DNA of 64,000 nt, taken from NCBI GenBank assembly GCA_949316235.1, contig OX438742.1, positions 30,820,853-30,884,852 of the forward strand, in the 5' to 3' direction. This document shows, in pieces, positions 41,001 to 52,534 of this stretch (the stretch's first letter is position 1; each line of letters begins with the position of its first letter). The translations under genes and the position numbers were made by a program. This DNA is from Oegoconia quadripuncta (Eukaryota; Arthropoda; Insecta; Lepidoptera; Autostichidae). The notes under the pieces were generated by a model. The model was given only the letters and a program-made list of their open reading frames with translations. It was not told where the DNA came from and ran no database searches.

Positions 41001-43020
41001 GCGTTATCATGTTGTATGATCATGTAACCACATTAGGATTAAGGCTCAGAATACTTTGTACTTTTTTTACTTCTTTGTATGATAAGGTACCTAATTAACT
41101 ATCCGTGGACCTACACACAGCGCCATCTAGTTCCATACTAAGCAGCTAGGCTTGTATTATGGATACCAGGTGATTGGATATAGGTACTACATAAATATAT
41201 GCTATTTTTAGTAGGGTTTATAGATTATGATTGACAAATAGTCCACAAGTAAATTTATCGACCGGATCCGATACCAATTGGATTATTTGACCATATCGTA
41301 GCCTAGAAAATCACAGTGCCAAGTGTTACCGAAGGTTGAAGTACAGTCAGGGTCGCTATATAAAGAAAATCCTTATTTATTGGACTTTACTGCGTGGTTG
41401 AACATGCATCTGAAACTGCGTCGATATAAAAATGCACTAATGTCTAAGACTTATGCATATCGGACCAAACATTAAGTGGCGACAATCGTCAGAGTTCCAT
41501 CGTGCATGTTTGTATTCCGTACATTCCATTTCTGCGTATGCAAAAGGAGGTATTTCCTTTTTATTCCGAAAGTGACGTATATTTTGAAAATGGAAATCAC
41601 TTAAGCACTAGATCATATTCGGTTTAACTATTACTCTAAATATTCGTGTATCTACATAAAGTATTTACGTAATGCCAGCCGTTAATTTGTATTTTCAGAC
41701 GTGACCTTGGATTTTTGTTTTCAAGAAAATTTCAGGAAATCGTGTTTCTAAAACATGATCACTAGCATTAGTCCTGTATTTTATTGCGTAATTAATACAA
41801 CAAGGTATTAGACTAATCTGGTAACGGACGATCACGAACGGTTAAACGAACTTACCTGTAAGTGAAGTTCTATCGTAATTATGGGAAGGCTTCGTCGAAG
41901 TCTTTGCAAAATTATGATATAATTTCACTTACAGGTAAGTACGTGTAATCATTCATTCGTCCTCCAGATTAGGAAATAGTTATAAGTACTCGTACATGTA
42001 GATTTTTAAACATTGTGGTGAATTATTGCTATATCTAAGATATTCATAATTTCCTAATTCATTTAATCATAGATTATTAAGGAAAGGAAGAAGTAAATAA
42101 ACTTTTGACATCATACCTATATTTCATTTATTAATTTGCAATTTAAATGAAACAGAAATCTCAAAAATCAACAAGGATCTACTTATCTTCTGTAGAGCCG
42201 TTATCCAGAATTAAATAGGCCTGTAAAACATTTTAAAGTGTAAAGATACAGGTACGCTCTTTAATAGCAAAACATGCTTATGAGTAAGCTTGAAATGAGC
42301 ACGCTCTTGAACTGATACATTTGCTAGCAATAAGCAGCTAAGTTTAAGCAAACAATCCGTACACTTGCTATGTTGTATGCGAATAACCATGGATGTGACG
42401 GGACTGAACCGAATAAAATCATCCTTTTGCTTTCAATGCAATACATCCAAAAAAATCGGTCATCAGGAACAAAAAGAGAAGAAAAAACAAGAAATTTTGG
42501 CCCGTGTGCTCTCACACCAGCGAGACCTTTTTGGCGCGAACACGCACGATACTTCTAGCATGCTCATATAAAGCACGCCCCCCTCCTACCCCCGCCTCAG
42601 GTAGTATGCCCAAAAATCGAGCGTCGATCAATTTGTAAGCATGCTCATATAAGCACGCTCGTTACTAGCAATGGTTTCGACACACATGCCACTAGGTAGG
42701 ACTTGCTCAATAGTAATGCAAATAGCATGCTTTCGTGCTACTTATCTGTACCTTAAGACCTGCTACTCCAGCCGTCCTTCTGATGACATTGAGGCTAAAG
42801 CCGAGTCGGTGCCCGCGGGTGTGCCAGCATACTACTGTGCGCACCTAATGTGACTACCACCACCGTCACGCAGATAGAAGCAGCAGTGTAGATTCAGCTG
42901 CTCAACGTTTGGCTGGAGAAGGCCGTTTGCGTTCCTTTTACGCCTAAGAGTGATTTGTAGTCTTGTAATATTTTTTCGAGGCATAGGTAAGGTATGTCTT
43001 ATTTTTGAAAGGGTGGAATT

Positions 43021-43470
43021 ATAGCGCAGACGACGGACCTTTTTTTGTTCTCCGTGTGTGTTATTGCATAGAATGCCATAATTATATTCCATCATCGCAG
43101 ACAAAATTGTCCGATCTGGATGTTTTGGCCGGATTACAAAAAGTCCGTCGCCTGTACTGCCCCTTTTCAAAAAGACGCCTAAATAACTTTGTTCTTTTTA
43201 AAGAACTATTGGGGACTTTTATATTTGGGTGGCACTATTTATGCACAGGTTTTTGGGATATAACTTCTAACCATAGGTAAAGCAGTCTCTGGGTATGAGA
43301 ATGAGGATTCCAGCAACACGTGATGCCAGAATGCTCACATGGAATATTAAAATTCAAATTGCTCTTAAACTACAGGGGCACAATTATTTTCCTATGGGCA
43401 CTATTTTCAACCCAATTCAAAATAAGTAGTTGAAATCCAATTTGTGTATTCTAGCATCACGTACGTGTAA
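43021..43470 (+). repeat. Unnamed dispersed family, copy 2
   Basis: Begins CGCAGACGACGGACCTTTTT and includes GGTGGCACTATTTATGCACA, GAGGATTCCAGCAACACGTG, ATGCCAGAATGCTCAC and TGTGTATTCTAGCATCACGT. The open frames at 42832-43280 overlap it and have no recognisable protein. Confidence 0.7.
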
Positions 43471-44043
43471 GAACGGACTACGAGAGAAACCAGTCATCTA
43501 AATATTCTGTAGATACTATATAATCTGCAGAGCGAACGAGTTTATTTCATTACCTTAGTGAAAGGTGCGGCTACGCCTGAAGGACGTTAAATTCATAATG
43601 CTCGTTCACTCATTCATGGCTGATGGATAAATGAAATGTTATAAAGTGGACACCAAGGAATGAAATTATTTTGAAATTACATTGACATTACATTTGACAT
43701 TGCTTTAACGTTTCTATGACCTGATTAAATTATTTAACATTATCCGTAGTATGTATTGTAAAGCACGATATTTAGATAGTAAATTGAATATAATATGTAA
43801 CTTTTTTTTTATTAAATTGACAATGTGTGTACACTGGAAAAGGTAGGGTTTGGTGTAACTAAAATATTTATGCCTAAATGCCAAAGTTCGCAGACAATAA
43901 GTTTTCATTTTTAATTTTTTCACTGAAAATTCCAATATTTTTTATAAGCTGGGCAAGTTTTAATTAAAAACAGCATAAAGTTTGGTCATGAAACGTTCCT
44001 TACTACACTATGTTCAAGAAAATACTTAGTTTAGATGAAATTT

Positions 44044-44420
44044 TTTAACCGACTTCATTAAAAAAAGGAGTAGGTACCTAGTTTCTATATTCGACTGTAT
44101 GTATTTTTTTATGTATGTCCACCGATAACTCCGAGATTTGGCGGTTGATTCACGTGATTCTTTTTGTAAATGAAAGAGGTTACCGTCAAGTTACTCCCAT
44201 TGTAAATGCAGTATAATCGGTTCAGAAGTTCTTTATAATTAAGGTAAAATTTGCTTGACGTAGTTAGACGTTTGTCTAGTTTTTGCACACTCACTCGCAG
44301 AGTGATTATATAATATGCAGTTGAGGTTTCTACGGAAAAATCATAGAGAAGGTCGGTCATATTTGTTGGTAATCACACCAATATAACTAAGCTCGTATAC
44401 CCCAATCGCCATCGCATAAA
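44044..44420 (+). repeat. Lepidopteran 'AACCGACTTC...AAAAAGGAG' repeat
   Basis: AACCGACTTCATTAAAAAAA then GGAGTAGGT...TTCGACTGTATG and CCACCGATAACTCCGAGAT is one of the commonest dispersed sequences in moth and butterfly genomes, usually a retroelement 3' end. Confidence 0.75.
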
Positions 44421-45815
44421 AGTGATCGGGAGATTGGCAAACAGGCTAAAATACTAAAAACCAATGCAATTAAGTGATACGAGCGTTTCAGTAAAATTAT
44501 TTTTTATTTTGTAGTGGCTGAAGTCTTGTTTTTTTTTATAAAAAGTTTTTTTTATACTAAGGTTTAAATCTTATTTAAACGTTCGGTTTTGGCCCTAAAA
44601 GGGTAACTCTTATGTATATCGCAACTCGTGTGTGATGTGATGTGACATTAGAGTAGATTAACTACAATTTAGTGTTACGATGACGTCCGTCTGTTCTAGG
44701 GTGTGGTGGTGGGTGGACTGTGGATTTAGCAAAGCAATTTGCAATACCGCTCACATGCTAAGGTCACTTACGCTAGACGGGGCGTGCGTGTGTGCTTGTT
44801 AACTATCTTCGCCGTCAAAACCCAAACCGCCTGTCGTAGATTATCGATTTTATATTATGTAAATTAAAGTTTTCACTGTTTAGCCGGCTTTGCTAGTTAA
44901 CACAATATAGTCGATCAGCCAAAGACGCTTACTTGAGTCTGTAAGAAGTTCATAAAAACTTCACACAAAATAAAAATAATCAACTACAAAAATTAATGTA
45001 CCTTCCTTATTTAAACAATAAAGCGTATTTGATTCTTGAAAAATAACTTTTTAATGAAATGATTATGAAAGTTTAACGCACGTGGTCGGATACATACGTG
45101 GCCTGTTTTAATTTTAGTAGGTATATCATACCTACATAACTGTAAAATGAAAATGACGCGTCCACAATACTCTTCATTTGGAGTAGGAACAGCAAGATAG
45201 AAGGTGCAGAAAACCCGGTCAAGTGCGAGTTGGGCGTCTCTCTATTTGTGACCAATTACCTACACTTTATTTTTGAAACTGCATATTTAATTAGGTAATG
45301 ATTTTTTTCTTATCAAACAACCCCTGAGGGAAAAACTTTTGTATGTTTTGGTCACACTCACAGCTTACAATCTACATTGTGAATCGGCGGTTTCTGTTTT
45401 TTTTTTGGTTAATATTAATGATACATAGGTAATATACAGAAATCGAGTGCTTTATCTTCGACCACATTATCCCTTTCCATCTGGTGTGATAATGGTATGT
45501 ATTCATAAAAAAATCCAAATTCCTAACTAAAATTAGTTTTGCCACGATTCACAAGGAAACTATTCTAATATTAGGTAAGATTTAATTAGATATTGAAGAA
45601 TCATTGTGTCAAAGGTGGTTATTGTTCAAATATACCTAAATATATTTGGAACACAATTGTCAGTAAATCCGCTTAAATGGTCAACTAGTGCAAAACACCC
45701 TAGTTTAGTTTTTGAGATCGTAGGTAGACCTCGTAAAAATGGGCTAAAAGTGACAACTTTGACCAACCAACGCCAGTCTTAGACTGTATGGCATCTATCA
45801 TTCTGCACTGGCACT

Positions 45816-45892
45816 AGCCATTTTAGCACTACAATACGTACCCACCCCAGACCAGTGTCTGTGGTGGGTACCTATTGTAGTGCTAAAATAGC
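45816..45892. repeat. Hairpin, about 36-bp arms, 4-nt loop
   Basis: CCATTTTAGCACTACAATAC plus GTACCCACCCCAGAC pairs with GTCTGTGGTGGGTACCTATT plus GTAGTGCTAAAATAG around loop CAGT, with two or three mismatches. Pre-miRNA-like in size but equally like a MITE remnant. Confidence 0.8.
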
Positions 45893-45899
45893 TGAATGG

Positions 45900-46400
45900 T
45901 TTGCAGGGTTCCGTAGTCAACAGGGAACCATTATAGTTTATAACCATTCGCCATGTCCGTCACTCTGTCTGTCTCCCCGACGCTTAGCTCTTTAGTACTT
46001 ACTAGAAAGCTGTAATTTGGCATGGGTAAGCATACCTAACCTAACCTAACGTCGAGATGAATTTTCTTTTATTTTTGTACCCAATCGTGTGGGGTGTCTT
46101 TCGATTATAGGATCCGTTTAAAAAATATTAAACTTTAAAGTGATTACTTTTGTCAGTATTAGTCAAGTGTAAAAGCTAAACGGTTGGATTTGGATACGTG
46201 AAAAAAGTATCACAGATAAGTTTTACAAGTTAATGAGCACCTAACAGTCGAAAGCCTTATAAAATTTAGGTACTTTCCGTTGAAAATTTATCAAAAAACA
46301 AATAGCCCCCTTCTAAGGGCGCATATTGTGAGGGCTAGTACGGAATCCTACACTGCGCGTGGCCCGCCCGACACTTGGCCGATTTTTTATTTTCGAAAGT
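45900..46400 (+). repeat. Lepidopteran 'GGTTCCGTAGTCAAC' retroelement tail
   Basis: Starts GGTTCCGTAGTCAACAGGGA, contains CGCCATGTCCGTCACTCTGT and 'AGAAAGCTGTAATTTGGCAT', and ends ACACTGCGCGTGGCCCG...ACTTGGCCGATTTTT. Widely dispersed in Lepidoptera; non-coding. Confidence 0.75.
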
Positions 46401-46544
46401 TTGTATTTGCGAGAAGGATTGTTTCGAACATAATTGAACTTTTAACACTGTTGCTTGGATGACATTATTCTCGGGGTTTCTAAATTTTCCATTGATGTTA
46501 TTAAATATTAAATAAGTTTAATTACTTTAGCCTGTAGTAGAAGC

Positions 46545-46870
46545 GAAACTAAACCCAAAAGGAAGACGTTAATACGTGATGCTAGAATATAACAATTTTA
46601 ATTTCCCTAAAGAAAAAAATGTGCTTGAATAGAGTATATTATATAGTGGTCAAAGGAAACAATTTGAGCCACCATGGCGTCACGTATTGCTGGAATCCAA
46701 ATTTTTCATAGTCAGATTAAAATTTGTATCTCAAAAAATTGGACATAAACAGTACCACCGAAAAATACAAGTCCTATAAATAGTACTTGAATAATAACGA
46801 AGTTATTTAAGTAGATGTGTTTGTAAAACGAACGGCGCAGACGACAGACATTTTGTCTGTCAGAAAAAAG
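46545..46870 (-). repeat. Unnamed dispersed family, copy 3 (inverted)
   Basis: On the minus strand: TATTTTTCGGTGGTACTGTT, TTTTTTGAGATACAAATTT, TTGGATTCCAGCAATACGTG and TATTCTAGCATCACGTATTA, in the same order as copies 1 and 2. Confidence 0.65.
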
Positions 46871-47229
46871 CCAACTTGTGCGCTACTGCACTTTTCACTT
46901 TGGGTAGCCAAATGGAAGCGCGAAGTAGACAAGGGGTGTGTTGCTGCTTGAGTCACTGATCGAGGCAATAGAGGTTTGTGACAAGGGCTTGTACCCTGCT
47001 ATACGCTCTCTTCTTCAGGTTAACAGCTAGTGTCAGTAAGTGTAGCCACGGCAGAAAGAAGTTTTTCAACTTTACGACGTCTTAAGACGTGGTTTAGCAG
47101 CCCCATATGCGAGGAATGGTCTAGGTTCGCACTGCTTCATATTCATCATAATATCATATGCCCACAGCAAGAAAAAAATAGAGCATTATTATTAATTTTT
47201 TTATGATTAACTGGATACGCGTTTGACAT

Positions 47230-47501
47230 CAATCTCACCTGATGGGAAGTGACGAAGTGGCTGAAGATGAAGCACGCTATCTCAGTAGATGCCTATTCAC
47301 CCTGCTCTTGAAGAAGATCCCATGGTTGTAGGATTCAGAAAAGACTGGCACCGGAATGGAGTTCCATGCGTTGGCTGTTCGCATTATGAATGAAGAGTCG
47401 AACCGCTTAGTGCGAATGTTAGGTATGTTAACTACATACGGGTGGAATCCCTCCCCACGGCTAGTAGTCCGAAGATGAAATAGCGATGATATTAGGTACA
47501 A
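47230..47501 (-). mobile_element. LINE 3' fragment, second copy of the 9990-10300 type
   Basis: The minus strand encodes KRFDSSFIMRTANAWNSIPV then FSESYNHGIF; the same block as at 10091-10333 (SFIMRTAKVWNSLP). The 3'UTR block 'TCTCACCTGATGGGAAGTGA' is also shared. Confidence 0.75.
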
Positions 47502-47502
47502 G

Positions 47503-47545
47503 TGAAGTAGAAATTATTGGCATAAGTAGTTTTTTATTTTTTTCA
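47503..47545. mobile_element. Small fragment of the 40134-40587 fold-back family
   Basis: AAGTGAAGTAGAAATTATTG then GCATAAGTAGTTTTTTATTT matches the inner arm of that element. Confidence 0.55.
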
Positions 47546-47789
47546 AAACGCGCCGGCCCGAGTTTGACATGCGACTGACGGGTTGATGTGGAAAATATTA
47601 TTGATACCTAGGTGTTCCAAATCAAATCGCAAACTAGAGTTCATTATTTGACTTAGAAAGCTCAGTGTTGAGTACCTACTGTTACATTCTATACAGAATA
47701 GAATAGAGTGGTAAGTTTCATGAAAGGATTATATATTTAAAAGATTATGTTTGTTTTTATTTACGTCAGTAATAATTTACTTTGTAACT

Positions 47790-47970
47790 CACACGGAGGA
47801 CAAAAAGTCCGGTTTATTATTTAAGTGTAATTTAAGCACAACTTTTTTATATTATCAAAATAGTTTCATCTTCGACCACATTGTCAGTTTCTGTCAGGTG
47901 TGATTGTAGTGATCCGCATCCAGTTAATCATTAAAAACAATTGCTGATTTCTACTTGGGGTATTCTAGCA
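47790..47970 (+). repeat. Unnamed dispersed family, partial copy 4
   Basis: CGGAGGACAAAAAGTCCG, TATTATCAAAATAG and GGGTATTCTAGCATCACGGA link it to copies 1-3. Confidence 0.5.
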
Positions 47971-48174
47971 TCACGGAAGTAAAGGAAGGAATGGGTCATG
48001 GTTTTTTAATATAATTACCTACATAGATCTAATGATGAGGTATCTACGCTTCATTTCTACGCGCTTCTGCGTGTTCTAGCTACATACTGCAGTCTATTAG
48101 GTCTTCACGTCGTCAAAATCTTCCATAAAGTAGGTAATTTTTAGAACTACTATACCTACTTATTATAAATTGGA

Positions 48175-48350
48175 AGTCCAACACATCTAATTACAAAATG
48201 AAAGTTGCGGGTTCGATTTCCAGCGGGGTACTCGGTTGGGTTGATTGGCTTGCTGATTTAGGCTTAGCTTTTTTTACTTTGGCTAACTACCACCTAACTA
48301 CCAATCCGCGCCTGCCGCCAGGCAGCAATGTTGTTATGATCCAGCTGTTT
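48175..48350 (+). mobile_element. tRNA-derived SINE fragment
   Basis: GCGGGTTCGATTTCCAGCGG (B box) and CTGCCGCCAGGCAGCAATGT align with the full copy at 5815-6150. Confidence 0.6.
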
Positions 48351-48803
48351 GAATTAAATGATTGAAGTCTAGACCTAACCAGGTGCTTATAAAAAATTCT
48401 TTTAATTTTTTGCTTACGTAATAATTTATTGTCGTAATAAAATTATTGGTAATAGGTAACTAAATTAGGTACAAATTGTATTTTATCAACAATTAACTAT
48501 ATAAGTTCAGTACGTCCTGCGTAACTAAACAAATAAGGTACATTCCCTACAACAAACAACGTAGAGTTCAACTTTAGATCGATAATCGATATTTTAGAGA
48601 ATAATCGCCACAATTATTTTTTTGCAAGTTAAATCGACGCAAAATCTCTAAATATCTTCAGAATTACTTAAAGTGAACATTAAAAATGTAATATGGAAAC
48701 TTAAAAGTAAAACGAAAATATCACCTCTTAAAATTTTAAGTTCGTAACCTCAACAATAGGGTCTAAACGAATATAAATGTACGACAATGCACGGTCGCTA
48801 TAG

Positions 48804-48809
48804 TTTATT
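48804..48809 (-). terminator. Candidate polyadenylation signal of pyx
   Basis: AATAAA on the minus strand about 54 nt beyond the pyx stop codon; the only one close by. Confidence 0.5.
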
Positions 48810-48862
48810 GACTTGTGTACCGTTGGCATTGAAACTAAATGGTTTGGTCGGCCATTATATCA

Positions 48863-51793
48863 TCAACGTCTGTCCATCGAGCCAGCCAGAGCTTGCTGGA
48901 TCACGAGCTGCTGTGCACTGATTAACTTCTTTAATTCTTTCACTTCCTGTGTTAGTTGTCGGACATTTTCTGACGTTTCATCCAATCGCACTTGCAAACT
49001 ACCTAGCCCTGATGAATAGCCATATTCTCGATAGCTAGAATCATTGTTGTTTTCATACTTTTTGAAGCATGAATACGCTCCGGTAGTTGACCCATTGGAC
49101 GAAATTGTGTGTCCATATTGTTTTCTCATTTTTGCAATATCATAAGCAGCCATCATTATATCTCTTGGAAGTCTCTTCTCACTAGGGTTCAAAGGCTTTA
49201 CGCTCAAGACAACTCTATATGCCTGTGGTGAAACAAGAGCTGACGAATGAAGTATTTTAAGAAGACATTTGGGTAGATATCCGTTGAATAGAGCTAGTTC
49301 CATGTAAGATATTAATTTTGTTTGCCGCACAAGTTTGGACAGACCTGCTGTTTTCCTTAATCCTTGGATATCATGAACTGCAATACCCACCAGCAGATTC
49401 ATCAGTACAACCGTAACAAACATAAGGAATAATACGTATGTTATTTGTGCTGAGAACTCTAAGAGAACCGGTGGGTCATTTCCATCTGGTTCATTTAATA
49501 ATAAGTCTAAGTTTAGCTCTCCGATCATCATGGTGAGGACTGTTATAAAACCCATAAAAGGGTTTGCAAATGATGATGAATCAGGAAATATGACACAGAA
49601 ACTTATAGTAAATCCAATTAATATACACGAGTAGGCCATGAGTAATTTCGCAAATTCTTTTTGAACCTTTTGATACATTGCGACGTATGTTCCAAATACT
49701 GGAAGTTGCCCAATCATCATCATTAAATTAGTCCATCCAGCTAGAACTGCAAATGCACCGACATGATTTTGCCACGTATAAGTGATGTTTGTGTAAATGT
49801 ACGATATCAGGAAAACGCTCACAATAACAAACCATTCTATTATGTTCTCAGATTGCATCAGGTATTGTTTGACAGTAGAATAGCCTGCAATTCCGTATAC
49901 TTTTCTAAATATTTCGAATATTGTTATTCCCGCCAACACCCACCACTGCATTTCTATTACAAAAGGATTTTTTCTTAACAAGTCGCCAAGAATGGATTGT
50001 TTTTGACATAATTCTTGTTCTTGTATTGTTTCTTCCATATCTTTACTCCCATTATAACAGTTATGTGCAAGAGCTGTTAATACATATAAAGTTAGGCATA
50101 GAACAAAGATGAAACTCAAAAATAGTCTGGCAACATAATATTTACGTATTTTCTCCCATTTTATGTAGAGAAAAGCAGAACAAAGAGGATGTAAAAGTAC
50201 TTCCTTCTGCCCTTCGTCTACAAATGTATTGAGGTAACTGATTTCACGCGGATAGCAATGTTGTAATATACTGCGAAAGTCAAGTTCAAGTTCCACTTCT
50301 CTATTACTGGACTGTGAATGATGCAATGTAATAGCACAATCAAGCTTCCTCGTTATCATAGCTAAAGATGCGGGCGTCTTTCGCGCGATTACATTAAGTG
50401 CAGAGTTCCCTTTTTTAGACCTTGTTGTAACGTCAGCACCATGATAAATTAATGTCTCTACACAAGTAGAGAGTCCATCTAGCGCAGCTAGATGCAATGG
50501 TGTAAATCCGTATTCATCTTTTTGATTAACGTTGGCGCCCCAACTAATTAATGTTTCTATAATATCGCATGAGCTATCAGATTTACCTATTGCAGCATGA
50601 AGAGGCGTTCTCATATCAAAATCTAAACAATTAGGTTCCGCATTTCCTTTTCTTAAAAGTGATTCAACACATTCCAGGCTTGAGGATCGAGCAGCCAGAT
50701 GTAGAGCTGTAAAACCTCTATGGTTTTTCAAACTAGCATCAGCGCCTTTGGCTAATAATAAATCCACACAATCTACAAATCCTCCATCAGCAGCCAAGTG
50801 TAATGCTGTAGATTCTCTGTCGCCCACCCTCGTTCTGACATTAGCGTCTGCACCTGGGTTATCTAGTAGGATTGATAGACACTGTATCATTCCCAAGTCA
50901 GCAGCTAGATGAATCGCATTTGTCCCACCTGGCTCTATTAAATTCACATCAACACTGTGAGATATAAACAACTTCAGACACTCCACTGCGTTCGCTCTAA
51001 CAGCACAATGAAGTAAACCACCTTCACAATTGACGTATTTTACCGCTGCGTGTACAGATGCACCTTTGCTTATTAATAAATTGGCCACTTGCACTGAATT
51101 TCCGAATGCGGCACAGTGAAGCGGCACGAAACATCGCGGCATGTAATTAGAATCCACGTTGCACGATAGTAGGTAATTAGCGCTCTCTGTTGATCCACTG
51201 AAAGCTGCGACATGTAACGGAGATAAGCCAAGGGCATCAAAATATAATGGATCGGCGCCCGTATCAACAAGTGGTGGTAAAACATTGTCAAGTTTCAGAA
51301 ACGCTGCCCAGAAGAGACATACATTTTTCTCTGCATCCGATGCTGAAGAGAATGTATTGGACACCGATTCAACAGTAATTACTCCGGATTCTAATTCATC
51401 CAATAAACGTAATCTTCCACCAACTGCACGCATTTGCTCGTGAGCACTCTGACGCAATGAATCAATGCAAATATGCGCAGTTAGATCCAGAGGCGGTTCT
51501 TCGAAGCTATCATACATATTTGGAGCACTCTCAGCCGGGGGCGAGGACCCAGCGAGGACGTATTCCAGGTGTCCCATGGAGGGAAAAGCTCTTTCAAGTG
51601 ACTCTTCATCAAGTGGCGAGTGGGTTTGATGTTGGGTTCGTGCAGGGGAGCTGAGGACTCGAGCAGCGCGTGGTCGTCGGTCCATATCGCTCCGTGGCAG
51701 GGTTCTGGGTCGGACGTCATCTAGCTCTTCGGGGTTTGGAGAGCGGCGTGTACGGAACCACCGCGGTGTCAGAAGTCTACGCGTCGTGGGCAT
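48863..51793 (-). CDS. pyx: TRPA channel, probably pyrexia, single exon
   Basis: A TRPA-family cation channel of the plasma membrane; pyrexia opens on heat and protects flies from high-temperature paralysis. The open frame extends to 51895, but its first codon there is GTG; the first ATG is 51793 (MPTTRRLLTPRWF), giving 976 residues, close to Drosophila pyrexia (about 950). From that Met: nine ankyrin repeats at about 188-490 (e.g. STALHLAADGGFVDCVDLLL), six membrane segments at about 553-577, 609-634, 649-672, 677-701, 714-737 and 778-806, a pore helix with TVLTMMIGELN at about 751-761, a TRP-like helix after S6 (HDIQGLRKTAG), and a C-terminal coiled coil (about 935-969). The neighbourhood gives no hint of function. 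Painless or another TRPA is possible but fits less well. No introns, stops or shifts. Confidence 0.85.
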   Translation of the reverse strand: MPTTRRLLTPRWFRTRRSPNPEELDDVRPRTLPRSDMDRRPRAARVLSSPARTQHQTHSPLDEESLERAFPSMGHLEYVLAGSSPPAESAPNMYDSFEEPPLDLTAHICIDSLRQSAHEQMRAVGGRLRLLDELESGVITVESVSNTFSSASDAEKNVCLFWAAFLKLDNVLPPLVDTGADPLYFDALGLSPLHVAAFSGSTESANYLLSCNVDSNYMPRCFVPLHCAAFGNSVQVANLLISKGASVHAAVKYVNCEGGLLHCAVRANAVECLKLFISHSVDVNLIEPGGTNAIHLAADLGMIQCLSILLDNPGADANVRTRVGDRESTALHLAADGGFVDCVDLLLAKGADASLKNHRGFTALHLAARSSSLECVESLLRKGNAEPNCLDFDMRTPLHAAIGKSDSSCDIIETLISWGANVNQKDEYGFTPLHLAALDGLSTCVETLIYHGADVTTRSKKGNSALNVIARKTPASLAMITRKLDCAITLHHSQSSNREVELELDFRSILQHCYPREISYLNTFVDEGQKEVLLHPLCSAFLYIKWEKIRKYYVARLFLSFIFVLCLTLYVLTALAHNCYNGSKDMEETIQEQELCQKQSILGDLLRKNPFVIEMQWWVLAGITIFEIFRKVYGIAGYSTVKQYLMQSENIIEWFVIVSVFLISYIYTNITYTWQNHVGAFAVLAGWTNLMMMIGQLPVFGTYVAMYQKVQKEFAKLLMAYSCILIGFTISFCVIFPDSSSFANPFMGFITVLTMMIGELNLDLLLNEPDGNDPPVLLEFSAQITYVLFLMFVTVVLMNLLVGIAVHDIQGLRKTAGLSKLVRQTKLISYMELALFNGYLPKCLLKILHSSALVSPQAYRVVLSVKPLNPSEKRLPRDIMMAAYDIAKMRKQYGHTISSNGSTTGAYSCFKKYENNNDSSYREYGYSSGLGSLQVRLDETSENVRQLTQEVKELKKLISAQQLVIQQALAGSMDRR

Positions 51794-51895
51794 GCGGACA
51801 GCGTCGCGATACTGAATGCCGGCCAGACTATTGTACGCCAATTGTGACGGAGTAGATGAATCTCGCGCACCTTTGTCATAAAGCAGTCTACACAC
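51794..51895 (-). other. pyx: Open frame upstream of the pyx ATG; possible 5' exon extension
   Basis: 34 further sense codons (CRLLYDKGARDSSTPSQLAY ...) precede Met 51793 in frame, with an AG (TTGTTAAG|TGTGTAG) at the upstream edge of openness. This may be the 5' end of a coding exon spliced to a distant first exon, or untranslated. Confidence 0.35.
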
Positions 51896-51926
51896 TTAAC
51901 AACATAGTTTAAAAACTCAAACATTT

Positions 51927-52060
51927 TTTTTATGCACAACGGTTTGGCACTTGACCTGTCTCAATCACACCTGATGTAAAGTGAAACCGGGAAACCCCAT
52001 CTTATTTGGGATCTTATCTTATGTTATTTTATCTCTGACAATTTGGTTAAAGTGTTAATA
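51927..52060 (-). mobile_element. SINE 3' fragment just upstream of pyx
   Basis: On the minus strand: CCCAAATAAGATGGGGTTTC, ACATCAGGTGTGATTGAGAC and CCGTTGTGCATAAAAAAAAT, matching the end of the SINE at 5815-6150. Confidence 0.65.
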
Positions 52061-52534
52061 TAAATGCGATTTATTATTCCCATAGCATGTAATTTAAATT
52101 CATTTTATTTAAGACAAATAAAGTAATAAATGCCCCATTATTATTTTTGAGTCCATAAATTTATTATACCTATAGGTAACCTAAGTTTTTAGGAAATTAT
52201 ATGTTTACTTTTAATAAAATTTTAAACTTACTTATACTTCAAATAGTTAATAAATACCTTATTTCAAATTTTAAATAGTCGTTACAAAAGTATAAAACCT
52301 CTAGGAAGACTGCTTTGAAGAAGAAGTAAACACCAACAACACGTCTAGTGACTAGCTTTGATGGTTCGTATAAGTAAACATTACAGACATGCCACTGTCC
52401 TTCTACTCTTTTCAGATGTATCAAGTTCCTCCTATATTCTTTTCCTGTTAAATCGTTCCTCACGTTTGCTTCGTTTCCTTTAGTATTAATTACTGTATGC
52501 GGAGTTGGGTCGAACTCCGGTGTTAATTAAATTT

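Noticed and set aside
42324..43280. Several 60-110-codon frames on both strands
   Set aside because: They overlap the unnamed dispersed repeat, conflict with one another and match no family.
48813..50112. Plus-strand frames opposite pyx
   Set aside because: Shadows of the channel coding sequence.
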